From JASGDC01 sp047606545 (GTDB taxonomy: Bacteria; Actinomycetota; Actinomycetes; Actinomycetales; Micrococcaceae), in assembly GCA_047606545.1 (NCBI GenBank), contig JASGEI010000020.1, positions 149,017 through 213,016 on the forward strand: a stretch of DNA of 64,000 nucleotides, read 5' to 3'. The stretch's first letter is position 1; each line of letters starts with the position of its first letter. Positions 37,743 to 46,377 of this stretch are shown here, in pieces. A model generated the notes under the pieces. The model searched no databases, had not been told where the DNA came from, and saw only the letters and a program-made list of their open reading frames with translations. Both the position numbers and the translations under genes were made by a program.

Positions 37743-38413
37743 TGAAAGCAATAAAAGTACTCATCGTTGATGACCAAGATTTAATTCGTAAAGGAAATCG
37801 TTTAGTTCTTGAAAGTGAAGCTGCTATAAAAGTAGTCGGTGAAGCTTCAAATGGTCTTCAAGCCATCTCCCAATGTGAGCTTGAATTACCAGATGTTGTC
37901 TTGATGGATGTTCGCATGCCAGTGATGGATGGCATTACTGCTACTGAAATTCTTACTAAAAAATATCTAAAGCTAAAGATTATTATTCTAACCACTTATG
38001 ATACTGATGAATATGCTTTTCGCGGGTTACAAGCTGGTGCCCACGCCTTTATCTTAAAAGACACCACTCCTGATTATTTAATTGACGCAATACAAACTGT
38101 CTATCGTGGCGAAGGAATCTTAGCGCCAAGAGTCACAAAACAATTGATTAATTTGTTTGTTGATAAAACAGACAAACTTGAAAGCAAAACTCCATCTTAT
38201 GATGAAAGACCTGAACGATTAACTGAACTTTCGGAACGTGAATACAGTATCTTCATCGACATAGCTAGTGGACTTGCTAACAAAAAGATCGCAGAAAAAG
38301 ACTTTGTCTCACCACTAACTGTTAAGACTCAAGTCTCAAAGATTTTGGCAAAACTTAACTTAAAGAACCGAGTACATCTAGTCATATTGGCATATGAGCT
38401 TGGAGTCGTTTAA
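37742..38413 (+). CDS. NarL/FixJ-type response regulator
   Basis: This 223-residue regulator has a receiver domain with phosphoacceptor Asp in VVLMDVRMPVMDG, a conserved Thr/Lys pair (LTTYD, LKDTTP), and a C-terminal LuxR helix-turn-helix (LTELSEREYSIFIDIASGL onward). It is coupled to the kinase by a one-base overlap. The likely target is the divergent ABC exporter promoter. Confidence 0.93.
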   Translation: MKAIKVLIVDDQDLIRKGNRLVLESEAAIKVVGEASNGLQAISQCELELPDVVLMDVRMPVMDGITATEILTKKYLKLKIIILTTYDTDEYAFRGLQAGAHAFILKDTTPDYLIDAIQTVYRGEGILAPRVTKQLINLFVDKTDKLESKTPSYDERPERLTELSEREYSIFIDIASGLANKKIAEKDFVSPLTVKTQVSKILAKLNLKNRVHLVILAYELGVV

Positions 38414-38454
38414 AGTGTCATACTACCTTTACTTAATTCGTTGGGAGAGCAGAT

Positions 38455-38486
38455 AAGTAAAAAGCTCTTGCCATTGGCAAGAGCTT
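38455..38486 (-). terminator. terminator of tRNA-Glu
   Basis: A perfect 11-bp stem AAGCTCTTGCC / GGCAAGAGCTT with a three-base loop. The minus-strand copy continues in TTTTTAC. It may also end the response-regulator transcript from the other side. Confidence 0.85.
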
Positions 38487-38494
38487 AGTTTATG

Positions 38495-38567
38495 TGACCC
38501 CAACGGGATTTGAACCCGTGTTACCGCCGTGAGAGGGCGACGTCCTAGGCCGCTAGACGATGGGGCC
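38495..38567 (-). tRNA. tRNA-Glu (anticodon CTC)
   Basis: The minus strand folds as a 73-base tRNA: acceptor GGCCCCA / TGGGGTC, anticodon stem TCGCC / GGCGG with loop CTCTCAC (anticodon CTC), and T-arm ACGGGTTCAAATCCCGT. The discriminator is A, and CCA is not encoded. Confidence 0.95.
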
Positions 38568-38690
38568 TTAGTTGAAAACTAACTGTTGAAAATCAATCAG
38601 TTAAATTCCCATTAAAGGATTTCAACTTTTTAAGTATAGCAACTGTTTTGAATTAAGTAAATTCAACTAGTTTTAACACTAAATATTACA

Positions 38691-39899
38691 CTACTCAATC
38701 AACCAGTCTAAAATATTCTTCTTTTGAATACCTTCATAGTTATCATCAAGAAATAGCTTATCCATTACCAAAAGATATTTTGGGAAATTATCTGTTATTT
38801 TACGCAAAGGTTTTAGTTCCCTATCTCTAGTTTTAGGATCCAAAACAGATTCACTTACTTGGTAATATTCGTAGCTACCTTTATCTGTAACAACCACAAA
38901 ATCAACTTCGTACTTATCAATGTTTCCTATATAAACTTTAGGATATCTACGCCTTAACTCTAAATACACAATGTTTTCTATTAAATGTCCAGTATCTTCT
39001 TGATGGTCAGGCAATAACAAATTCCTAAAACCTAAATCTGATGCGTAGTACTTCTCTAGACGCTGTAATAACTCTCTACCTTTTACATCAAAACGTGGCA
39101 CTGAATATAATAACAACCCATCACATAAAGCAGAAACATAACGCTCTAAAGTAGTATTGTTTGCCAATTTTACATTTTGACTTGCTAAAGTATTTCGCAT
39201 CTTGTTAATTGAAGTAATACTACCTATGCTACTAAGCACCGTACGCATCACGCGTTCGATAATTTCTTTATCTGCTTTTCCAGCACGAGCAATCACATCA
39301 TTAATCAAAATTGAGTTATAAACGCCTTGAAGATACTCAATCTTTTCTACATAACTCTCAGTATGTATTAGATATGGGAAGGCGCTAAACCAATACTCAT
39401 TAAAAGCCTTTTCAATATCTTTTTCAGATGACCAAGAATAGTATTCTGCAAAGGACAAAGGTTGTACTTCTTTTTCTACATAACGTCCAGTTAGATTTGT
39501 AGCTAACTCACCACTCATGTAATAAGCATTAGAACCCGTAATGTAAAGATCGACATTGTCTTTAATGAATAAACTATCAACTACAAGCTCAAACTTGTCT
39601 ACATGCTGAATTTCATCGAGCAATATGTAATGTTTTTTATTTGATTTGATTTGTGCTTCCAAATACTTATGTAATTTTTTGTAATCACGAAGCTCATAGT
39701 ACTTTAAATCTTCAAAATTAAGAGAAATAATGTTTGATTGTTTTACACCACTTGCCTTTAAATCCTTTTTAAATAACTCAAAAATCATTGATTTGCCAGC
39801 GCGACGAAGTCCAGTAATCACCTTAATAATTGGTTTACCTCGATGACGCTTTAGGAATTCTTGATATGCAGCACGTTTTATAAGACTATTTTCACTCAC
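38691..39899 (-). CDS. AAA ATPase with DUF4143-type C-terminus
   Basis: This 402-residue protein has Walker A (GLRRAGKSM, residues 27-35), Walker B (HYILLDEIQHV) and sensor-like YITGSNAYYMSGELA. The C-terminus is of the DUF4143 kind (LIENIVYLELRRRYPKVYIG, then EVDFVV) with a nuclease-like E-x-D-F-V core. Such ATPases are common, mobile and poorly understood, and are often found singly in accessory spots. The ATG lies inside the first of three inverted repeats spaced exactly 40 bp apart, which suggests tight self-control. Confidence 0.88.
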   Translation of the reverse strand: MSENSLIKRAAYQEFLKRHRGKPIIKVITGLRRAGKSMIFELFKKDLKASGVKQSNIISLNFEDLKYYELRDYKKLHKYLEAQIKSNKKHYILLDEIQHVDKFELVVDSLFIKDNVDLYITGSNAYYMSGELATNLTGRYVEKEVQPLSFAEYYSWSSEKDIEKAFNEYWFSAFPYLIHTESYVEKIEYLQGVYNSILINDVIARAGKADKEIIERVMRTVLSSIGSITSINKMRNTLASQNVKLANNTTLERYVSALCDGLLLYSVPRFDVKGRELLQRLEKYYASDLGFRNLLLPDHQEDTGHLIENIVYLELRRRYPKVYIGNIDKYEVDFVVVTDKGSYEYYQVSESVLDPKTRDRELKPLRKITDNFPKYLLVMDKLFLDDNYEGIQKKNILDWLIE

Positions 39900-39989
39900 A
39901 TGAAAATAGTATCAGATTTTACCACTTATTTTCATTCAGATGAAAATAAAGTTATATTTTGCCAGATATTTTCATTTAACTGAAATTAA
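39886..39989. promoter_or_regulatory. three inverted repeats at exact 40-bp spacing upstream of the AAA ATPase
   Basis: Three 24-bp sites start at 39886, 39926 and 39966. Each is (T)ATTTTCA-N6-TGAAAATA, and the third has one change (TGAAATTA). The first covers the ATPase start codon and the third ends at the folC stop. Even phasing suggests cooperative binding of one dimeric protein. Confidence 0.8.
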
Positions 39990-41321
39990 TCACTTATTCA
40001 ACAGTGTCTTTACTTCACCAATTAGCGTAATCGAACCAAAAGCCACAATACCGCTACCTAGCTCGCCACCAGCTTCTGCAGCTGCGACTACTTGCTCAAT
40101 AGCATCATCAAGTTTAGGCTGTGCCGTTACTCGGTCTTCACCAAAAGTGTCGATAGCGTACTCTTCAAGCTCATCAGTTGGGATTGCTCTTGGCGAATTA
40201 GATTCTGTAACGATTACTTCGTCAAAACTGTCCTCAAGTTCGGCAAAAATACCACGAACATCTTTGCCTTGTAGCACTGCAACCAAGGCAATTGTGCGAT
40301 TAAAATCAAAAGATTCATCTAGAGTTTTAGCTAAAGTCTTAGCTCCAGCTGGATTATGTGCTGCATCTATTAAGAAAGTCGGCGCAGAACGCAGTAGTTC
40401 CACACGTCCTGGTGAACTGGCTTTTAAGAAACCTTGCTCCACAATATCCTGTGGTAATTCTTTCTTACCACCTCCCATAAAAGCTTCTACTGCAGCAAGA
40501 GCTACCGAAGCATTTTGTGCTTGGTGTTCACCAAAAAGTGGGATTGCAATTTCCTCATATTCTCCAGCAATACCTTGGAAGTTAAGCACTTGCCCACCGA
40601 CAGCAAGTTTGCGGTCAGTTACCCCAAAATGTACACCTTCGAAGTATGCTTCATCGTGGAATTCAGTAGCCTTATCCAAAATAATCTGCGCTACATCACG
40701 CTCTTGTACCGAACTAACCACAATTGCATCTTCGTTGATAATGCCAACTTTTTCTTCTGCAATATCCTCAACCGTATCGCCAAGCATATCCGTATGATCC
40801 AAATCAATTGGAGTAAATACCGACACATCAGACTTAACTACATTAGTCGCATCCCATGAACCACCGATACCCACTTCGATAATTGCCACATCGACTGGAA
40901 AATGTGCAAACACTGCAAAGCCAAGCACTGTTATAGTCTCAAAAAAGGTAAGTTTATTTTCACCTGCAGATTCTAGTTCTGCATCAACCATATCCAAATA
41001 TGGCTTGATATCCTCATAAACCTCAACGAAAACCTCATCAGCAACTGGTTCGCCGTCAATACTGATGCGTTCAGTCACTGATTCCAGGTGCGGACTCGTG
41101 TAACGACCAGTCTTTAGATTATGCTCTTTAATTAAACTTTCAATCATCCGTGCTGTCGAAGTCTTACCATTAGTGCCAGTAATGTGAATCACTCGGTATG
41201 AGTTTTGTGGGTTACCTAAGACATCACAAATTCGACGAAGCGGCTCAAGGCGCGGTTCCATTTTGTTTTCTGGTTGCCGCGCCAAGAGCTCTAAATAAAC
41301 TTCCTGTAGTTCTTCGTTCAT
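39990..41321 (-). CDS. folC: folylpolyglutamate synthase / dihydrofolate synthase
   Basis: This 443-residue Mur-ligase-like enzyme adds glutamate to folates. It has the P-loop GTNGKTSTARMIESL, the SPHLESVTERI motif, and DAAHNPAGAKTLA in the C-terminal domain. It lies 6 bases after ileS in the same direction, so the two are an operon under the ileS T-box. The end of the gene borders the third inverted repeat of the ATPase control region. Confidence 0.96.
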   Translation of the reverse strand: MNEELQEVYLELLARQPENKMEPRLEPLRRICDVLGNPQNSYRVIHITGTNGKTSTARMIESLIKEHNLKTGRYTSPHLESVTERISIDGEPVADEVFVEVYEDIKPYLDMVDAELESAGENKLTFFETITVLGFAVFAHFPVDVAIIEVGIGGSWDATNVVKSDVSVFTPIDLDHTDMLGDTVEDIAEEKVGIINEDAIVVSSVQERDVAQIILDKATEFHDEAYFEGVHFGVTDRKLAVGGQVLNFQGIAGEYEEIAIPLFGEHQAQNASVALAAVEAFMGGGKKELPQDIVEQGFLKASSPGRVELLRSAPTFLIDAAHNPAGAKTLAKTLDESFDFNRTIALVAVLQGKDVRGIFAELEDSFDEVIVTESNSPRAIPTDELEEYAIDTFGEDRVTAQPKLDDAIEQVVAAAEAGGELGSGIVAFGSITLIGEVKTLLNK

Positions 41322-41327
41322 AGTTAT

Positions 41328-44300
41328 TTAGCTAACTTTCTTTACGCTAATTGCAGTTTCGCCTTCATCAAATGAGACTTTCTTACTCAAAGTTTCTTGC
41401 GCAATCAAATCTTCAAATTGACGATACTGCTTAATTAACTCAGGCGAATCAGTAACTTTAAGCTCAATACGGTCAGTCACATCAAGGTCTTCACTGCGAC
41501 GCTCTTGCTGAATTGCACGAATCACATCACGTGCTGCACCCTCTGCTTCTAACTCTGGCGTCAAAGTAGTATCAAGCACCACAAAGCCACCTGTTGGCAA
41601 CATTGCAATTGCTTCACCACTAGTTTTACCAGCTACTGTTTCAAGAGTGTATTCACCGTCATTAAGTTCGAAACCTCCAGCAGTCACGACATCATCATTA
41701 ACTGACCAATCACCAGTTTTTGATGCTTTAATAACTACCTGCACATCACGGCCCAGACGTGGTCCAAGCGCTCTGGCATTGATAGTCAACTTCTGAGCTA
41801 CTCCGTAATTTTCTGCTTCTTTGGAATCCAGACTTAAGAAATCAACTTGCTTTACATTTAACTCATCTTTGATGATATTGGCAAATGACTCATCAAAGTC
41901 TTGATCCGTAACTACAGTTAGCTTATTAAGCGGCAAACGCACCCTAAGTTTCTCTGCTTTGCGCAACGAAGACCCAGTAGAGCAGATAGCTCGCACTGTA
42001 TCCATTGCTTCAGCAAGGTCAGTATCTTCCTTAAAATCAACCTTTGGCCAATCTGCAAGGTGCACTGAACGTTCGCCAGTTAAACCTCGCCAAATTTCCT
42101 CAGAAATTAAAGGCAATAATGGTGCAGCCACTTCAGTTGCTGTCTTTAGACAAGTGTAAAGCGTATCGAAGGCATCAGTGTCATCATCCCAGAAACGCTG
42201 ACGACTACGACGTACATACCAGTTAGTCAAAGTATCGAAAAACTTGCGTAAAGTCTCACAAGCACCAGAAATGTCATATTCATCTAACTGCTTAGTGATT
42301 TCATCCACCATGCCAGCTACTTTACCTAAGATGTACTTATCCAAAGCCTCTTTTGGATTCTCAATCTCTTTAGCTTCGTAACCTTTGCCACCATATGCAG
42401 CATTTGCATACAAGCTGAAGAAGTACCAAGTGCTCCACATTGGTAGCATTACCTGGCGCACACCTTCACGAATACCTTTTTCGGTAACGATTAAGTTACC
42501 ACCACGCAAAATAGGTGATGCCATTAAGAACCAACGCATTGCATCAGAACCATCACGGTCAAAAACCTCAGATACATCTGGATAGTTACGAAGGCTCTTA
42601 GACATTTTCTGTCCATCAGAACCTAGCACAATACCGTGGCTTAATGCGTTCTTAAATGCAGCTCGGTCAAACAAACCAGTCGAAAGCACATGAAGTAGAT
42701 AGAACCAGCCACGAGTCTGGCCAATATACTCTACGATGAAGTCTCCTGGGCTATGATACTTAAACCATTCTTTGTTTTCCATTGGGTAATGTACCTGTGC
42801 ATAAGGCATTGAGCCTGAATCAAACCAAACGTCTAAGATGTCTGTGACACGACGCATTGTAGACTTGCCACTAGGATCATCTGGATTTTGACGTGTTAAT
42901 TCATCAATAAATGGTCGGTGTAAGTCTACTTCGCCATCCTTATTACGTGGTAACTCACCAAAATCAGCTTCAAGCTCTGCAGCAGAACCATATACATCTG
43001 TACGTGGATATTCAGGGTTGTCAGATACCCATACTGGAATTGGGCTTCCCCAATAACGGTTACGGCTAATTGACCAATCACGAGCATTTTCTAACCACTT
43101 ACCAAACTGGCCATCTTTCACGTTATTTGGCATCCAATTAATGCCCTGGTTAAGCTCTACCATCCGGTCTTTAAACTTAGTGACTTCTACGAACCAAGAA
43201 GTAACAGCTTTATAAATCAATGGCTGACGACAACGCCAACAGTGTGGATATGAGTGCACGTAGTTAGCATCCTTTACCAATACTGCTTCTTGCGAAGCCA
43301 CTGGACCTGATTGGTTAATCAAATCCTTCATAATTGGACGGTTAGCTTCAAATACCTGCAAACCTTCATAGTCTTTAACACGGGTATCAAACTTACCTGC
43401 AGCATCTACTGGCACTACTGTCGAAATTCCAGCTTCGTCACATAATGCCTTATCGTCTTCACCAAAACCTGGAGCCATATGAACTAAGCCAGTACCATCT
43501 TCAGTAGTTACAAAATCACCAGGAAGAACTTGGAAAGCCTTATCTTTAAAATCTTCATGATTCTCAAAGTATGGAAATGGTGGACGGTACGTCTTTCCTA
43601 CCAGCTTAGTGCCAGGGAAAGTTTCGACAATCTTTGCATCTTCGCCAAGCTCTTTTTCATAAGCTTTAACAAGGTTCTTTGCAAGTATTACTTTTTCGCC
43701 TGCAACCTTTGAGTCTTCACCTGGTTCAACTAATGCATAAGTAATTTCTGGATTAACAGCCACGGCTAAGTTAGAAGGTAAAGTCCATGGTGTAGTAGTC
43801 CATACTAAGATTAACTCGCCTGTTTCCAGCTTAAGACCGACAGTTGCAGTACGATCTTGGACATCTTTATAAACATCCTCATCCATCCGCAACTCATGGT
43901 TTGAAAGTGGAGTTTCATCTTTCCAGCAATATGGCAGCACCCGATAACCTTCATAGATTAGACCTTTATTGTAAAGCTCTTTAAAAGCCCACATCACTGA
44001 TTCCATATAACTTAAGTTCAAAGTCTTATAATCGTTATCAAAATCTACCCAACGAGCTTGACGATTAACGTAATCCTTCCACTGCTCAGTGTATTTCATT
44101 ACTGACGCACGGCAAGCTTCGTTAAATGCAGCAATGCCCATCTCTTCAATGTCGTCTTTACCGTTGATGCCAAGTTGCTTCTGCACTTCAAGCTCTGCTG
44201 GTAGACCGTGAGTATCCCAGCCGAAACGCCGCTCTACTCGATGACCTTTTTGAGTCTGGTATCGCGCCACAAGGTCTTTAGCGTAACCAGTCAACAAATG

Positions 44301-44507
44301 ACCATAGTGTGGCAGCCCGTTAGCAAAAGGTGGGCCGTCATAAAATACGAACTCATTATCACCGTTACATCCAGCATCACGGTTTTCTATTGAAGCTTTA
44401 AAAGTTCCATCTTTATCCCAATATTTTAAGATACGTTCTTCAATTTCTGGGAATTTTGGGCTTGCAGGAACACTGGAACTAGTATCGTTTAAACGTGGAT
44501 ATGTCAT
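41328..44507 (-). CDS. ileS: isoleucyl-tRNA synthetase (eukaryote-like, long form)
   Basis: This 1059-residue class I synthetase has the HIGH variant HYGH (GLPHYGHLLTGYA), a CP1 editing domain (VWTTTPWTLPSNLAVAV), and KMSKS (GQKMSKSLRNYPD). The length and WDTHGLPAE motif match the type 2, eukaryote-like IleRS of actinobacteria, which is often mupirocin resistant. It lacks the C-terminal zinc cysteines of type 1. A T-box leader upstream ties expression to uncharged tRNA-Ile. Confidence 0.97.
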   Translation of the reverse strand: MTYPRLNDTSSSVPASPKFPEIEERILKYWDKDGTFKASIENRDAGCNGDNEFVFYDGPPFANGLPHYGHLLTGYAKDLVARYQTQKGHRVERRFGWDTHGLPAELEVQKQLGINGKDDIEEMGIAAFNEACRASVMKYTEQWKDYVNRQARWVDFDNDYKTLNLSYMESVMWAFKELYNKGLIYEGYRVLPYCWKDETPLSNHELRMDEDVYKDVQDRTATVGLKLETGELILVWTTTPWTLPSNLAVAVNPEITYALVEPGEDSKVAGEKVILAKNLVKAYEKELGEDAKIVETFPGTKLVGKTYRPPFPYFENHEDFKDKAFQVLPGDFVTTEDGTGLVHMAPGFGEDDKALCDEAGISTVVPVDAAGKFDTRVKDYEGLQVFEANRPIMKDLINQSGPVASQEAVLVKDANYVHSYPHCWRCRQPLIYKAVTSWFVEVTKFKDRMVELNQGINWMPNNVKDGQFGKWLENARDWSISRNRYWGSPIPVWVSDNPEYPRTDVYGSAAELEADFGELPRNKDGEVDLHRPFIDELTRQNPDDPSGKSTMRRVTDILDVWFDSGSMPYAQVHYPMENKEWFKYHSPGDFIVEYIGQTRGWFYLLHVLSTGLFDRAAFKNALSHGIVLGSDGQKMSKSLRNYPDVSEVFDRDGSDAMRWFLMASPILRGGNLIVTEKGIREGVRQVMLPMWSTWYFFSLYANAAYGGKGYEAKEIENPKEALDKYILGKVAGMVDEITKQLDEYDISGACETLRKFFDTLTNWYVRRSRQRFWDDDTDAFDTLYTCLKTATEVAAPLLPLISEEIWRGLTGERSVHLADWPKVDFKEDTDLAEAMDTVRAICSTGSSLRKAEKLRVRLPLNKLTVVTDQDFDESFANIIKDELNVKQVDFLSLDSKEAENYGVAQKLTINARALGPRLGRDVQVVIKASKTGDWSVNDDVVTAGGFELNDGEYTLETVAGKTSGEAIAMLPTGGFVVLDTTLTPELEAEGAARDVIRAIQQERRSEDLDVTDRIELKVTDSPELIKQYRQFEDLIAQETLSKKVSFDEGETAISVKKVS

Positions 44508-44514
44508 GGCACCT

Positions 44515-44676
44515 CATCCAAATTATAAAAATCTAAGGGTCTTGTGTAAGGGCGATAAAATACCGCGGTACCACCTTACTTGATACTCATTAACTGCTAT
44601 TACGGGCTTACCCGTCCGGTTCTACTAAACAAATTGTCGTTCTTCCGAAGACTCACTAGTGATAGCTAGGTCAAAG
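44515..44676 (-). promoter_or_regulatory. T-box leader of ileS with very short Stem I
   Basis: The minus strand carries the invariant T-box sequence AAGGTGGTACCGCG (44564-44577). Upstream is a short hairpin ACGGG-TAAG-CCCGT and, farther 5', a tiny stem CTAG-CTATCA-CTAG whose loop holds ATC plus A, a candidate isoleucine specifier (44662-44664). No full-size Stem I fits. Ultrashort Stem I ileS T-boxes acting on translation are known in actinobacteria. The SD GAGGTG lies just before ATG. Confidence 0.85.
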
Positions 44677-44716
44677 TCATACAACAAAAATTGTAACACT
44701 TTTCCACATTATATGT

Positions 44717-44778
44717 TTGTGACTTTTTGTACTGATTGTGACTAGTATATTAGTCACAATCGTGATAAATAGTCACAA
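44717..44778. repeat. 62-bp four-box palindrome, box type TTGTGACT, copy 2
   Basis: All four boxes are exact: TTGTGACT at positions 1 and 20, AGTCACAA at 36 and 55. The inner pair extends to TTGTGACTA-GTATAT-TAGTCACAA. It lies between divergent ileS and dpaL. This is the best-preserved member of the set. Confidence 0.8.
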
Positions 44779-44935
44779 ATAGATGACTTTATCACTTGAA
44801 TTAAAACAGGTAACTATACAAAATTAGTGTGGCTTGGCTATAATCCATCTTATATATTCTAGACATTTTAGCTGAAGTAAATTCTGGAAAAACCTAGGTC
44901 TACCCACTAGTATGAGAGTAATAGCTCTTTTTCAA

Positions 44936-44982
44936 TCGCACAATGATTGTGTGAAATTAAGCAGTAAAAAGTACATTATAAT
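44936..44982 (+). promoter_or_regulatory. dpaL promoter with adjacent inverted repeat
   Basis: A consensus -10 TATAAT (44977-44982) is visible with only a weak -35 (AAATTA at 17 bp). A 9-1-9 inverted repeat TCGCACAATGATTGTGTGA (44936-44954, one mismatch) lies just upstream, where an activator would bind. AAGGAG precedes the dpaL ATG. Confidence 0.55.
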
Positions 44983-45015
44983 AAAACCTATGCAACTTTG
45001 AAGGAGAAGTGAGAC

Positions 45016-46206
45016 ATGGAAGATATCGTAGGCGTTGATAATAAATTTAACACTCCAGATGCAAAACCAGATAAGCGTTTTAACAAGAAAAAGATGGAAG
45101 AAGTCCGACACTTCCATAAAAGCCTACCCTTCTACGAACCTACTCCACTAGAATCTCTGGATAACTTAGCTGATCATTTGGGCTTGAAGAAACTCTACGT
45201 TAAAAATGAAGGCAAGCGTTTTGGTCTCAATGCCTTTAAAGGTTTGGGTGTTTGTTATGCGGTTGCAAAACACTATGCAGATGCTCTTGGCTTAGATATG
45301 CGCAATACTACTTTTACAGAGCTTAAAGAAAAAGCTGAAAAGCTAGCACCTATTACTTTCACTACTGCAACTGATGGTAATCATGGTAAAAGTTTGGCTT
45401 GGTCAGCAAAGTTATTTGGTCAGCAAGCACGTGTATACATGCCAAAAGTTTCCCGTAAGGCACGCCTAGATGCAATTTTAGCTATGGGAGCTAAGGCAAA
45501 AATTACTGATATGAACTATGACGATACTGTCGAAATGGTAGCTAAAAAAGCAGAAGAAAATGGCTGGGTTCTAGTGCAAGATACCAGCTTCGGTGAATAC
45601 TTTGGTGTGCCTACTCACATTATGCAAGGCTACACCAGTATTGTCACTGAAATCCAAGAACAACTTGGAGATACAGATTTGACTGATATCACTCATGTTT
45701 TCTTACAAGCAGGGGTCGGCTCTTTCCCCGCAGCAATCGCAGCTACAATTCATAATATTATTGGAGATAATCACCCAACTTTTGCAATTCTTGAACCAAA
45801 CCGTGCAGATTGTTTCTACCAATCTGCAAAAGAAGGCAACGGTGAAACTAAACGAGTCCACGGTGATTTGGACACCATGATGGCAGGTCTTGCCTGTGGT
45901 GAACCTAATCCAATTGCTTGGGAAATCTTAAACCCAATCACTGACTCTTATTACTCGTGTGAGGAAGATGTCAGTGGTACTGGCATGCGTGTCCTAGGTA
46001 ATCCAATCGATTCTGATACCCGTATTATTTCTGGTGAATCAGGAGCACTTCCATTAGGCTTTGTATATGAATTAATGCGTGATGATAAATACGAAGGATA
46101 CCGCAAAAAGCTTAAACTTGATGAGAACTCACAAGTATTAGTTATCAATACTGAAGGTGATACTGATCCTATTAACTATCGAAAAGTAGTTTGGGATAAT
46201 AACTAA
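45016..46206 (+). CDS. dpaL: diaminopropionate ammonia-lyase
   Basis: This 396-residue pyridoxal-phosphate enzyme would convert 2,3-diaminopropionate to pyruvate and ammonia. It has the cofactor Lys in KRFGLNAFKGLG, the phosphate loop and TTATDGNHGKSLAWSAKLFG, and VFLQAGVGSFPAAIAA, all typical of DpaL. AAGGAG lies before the ATG. It is a single gene with its own promoter and terminator. Threonine-deaminase-like relatives differ in the first motif, so I am fairly sure of the subfamily. Confidence 0.9.
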   Translation: MEDIVGVDNKFNTPDAKPDKRFNKKKMEEVRHFHKSLPFYEPTPLESLDNLADHLGLKKLYVKNEGKRFGLNAFKGLGVCYAVAKHYADALGLDMRNTTFTELKEKAEKLAPITFTTATDGNHGKSLAWSAKLFGQQARVYMPKVSRKARLDAILAMGAKAKITDMNYDDTVEMVAKKAEENGWVLVQDTSFGEYFGVPTHIMQGYTSIVTEIQEQLGDTDLTDITHVFLQAGVGSFPAAIAATIHNIIGDNHPTFAILEPNRADCFYQSAKEGNGETKRVHGDLDTMMAGLACGEPNPIAWEILNPITDSYYSCEEDVSGTGMRVLGNPIDSDTRIISGESGALPLGFVYELMRDDKYEGYRKKLKLDENSQVLVINTEGDTDPINYRKVVWDNN

Positions 46207-46222
46207 ATTTTCTTCCATAATA

Positions 46223-46268
46223 AATAATAGTTCCTTGGATATAGATTGCATACAAGGAACTATTATTT
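46223..46268 (+). terminator. dpaL terminator
   Basis: A perfect 15-bp stem AATAATAGTTCCTTG / CAAGGAACTATTATT followed by TTG lies 17 bases after the dpaL stop. Confidence 0.88.
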
Positions 46269-46306
46269 TGCGCTTTATCCATGTAAGTGTCTAATTCATT
46301 GTCAGC

Positions 46307-46335
46307 TTGGAAATTTTATTGGGGGGGGGTATTAT
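46307..46335 (+). promoter_or_regulatory. promoter with nine-G spacer tract, probable phase variation
   Basis: -35 TTGGAA (46307-46312) and -10 TATTAT (46330-46335) are separated by ATTTTATT plus nine G (46321-46329), exactly 17 bp. Slippage in the G tract would change the spacing and promoter strength. The RCC1 gene starts 42 bp later, with GAGGG as ribosome site. Confidence 0.7.
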
Positions 46336-46377
46336 GAGTTTATGGTTTTAATGTATCTGGATTGAGGGTTGACTGTC

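Noticed and set aside
39940..40797. Long plus-strand frame of 285 codons opposite folC
   Set aside because: It is the mirror of a clear folC coding region, with a Ser/Thr-rich composition typical of antisense frames and no ribosome site.
46321..46329. The nine-G tract as assembly artefact
   Set aside because: Not excluded, but its position giving exactly 17-bp promoter spacing argues for a real feature.
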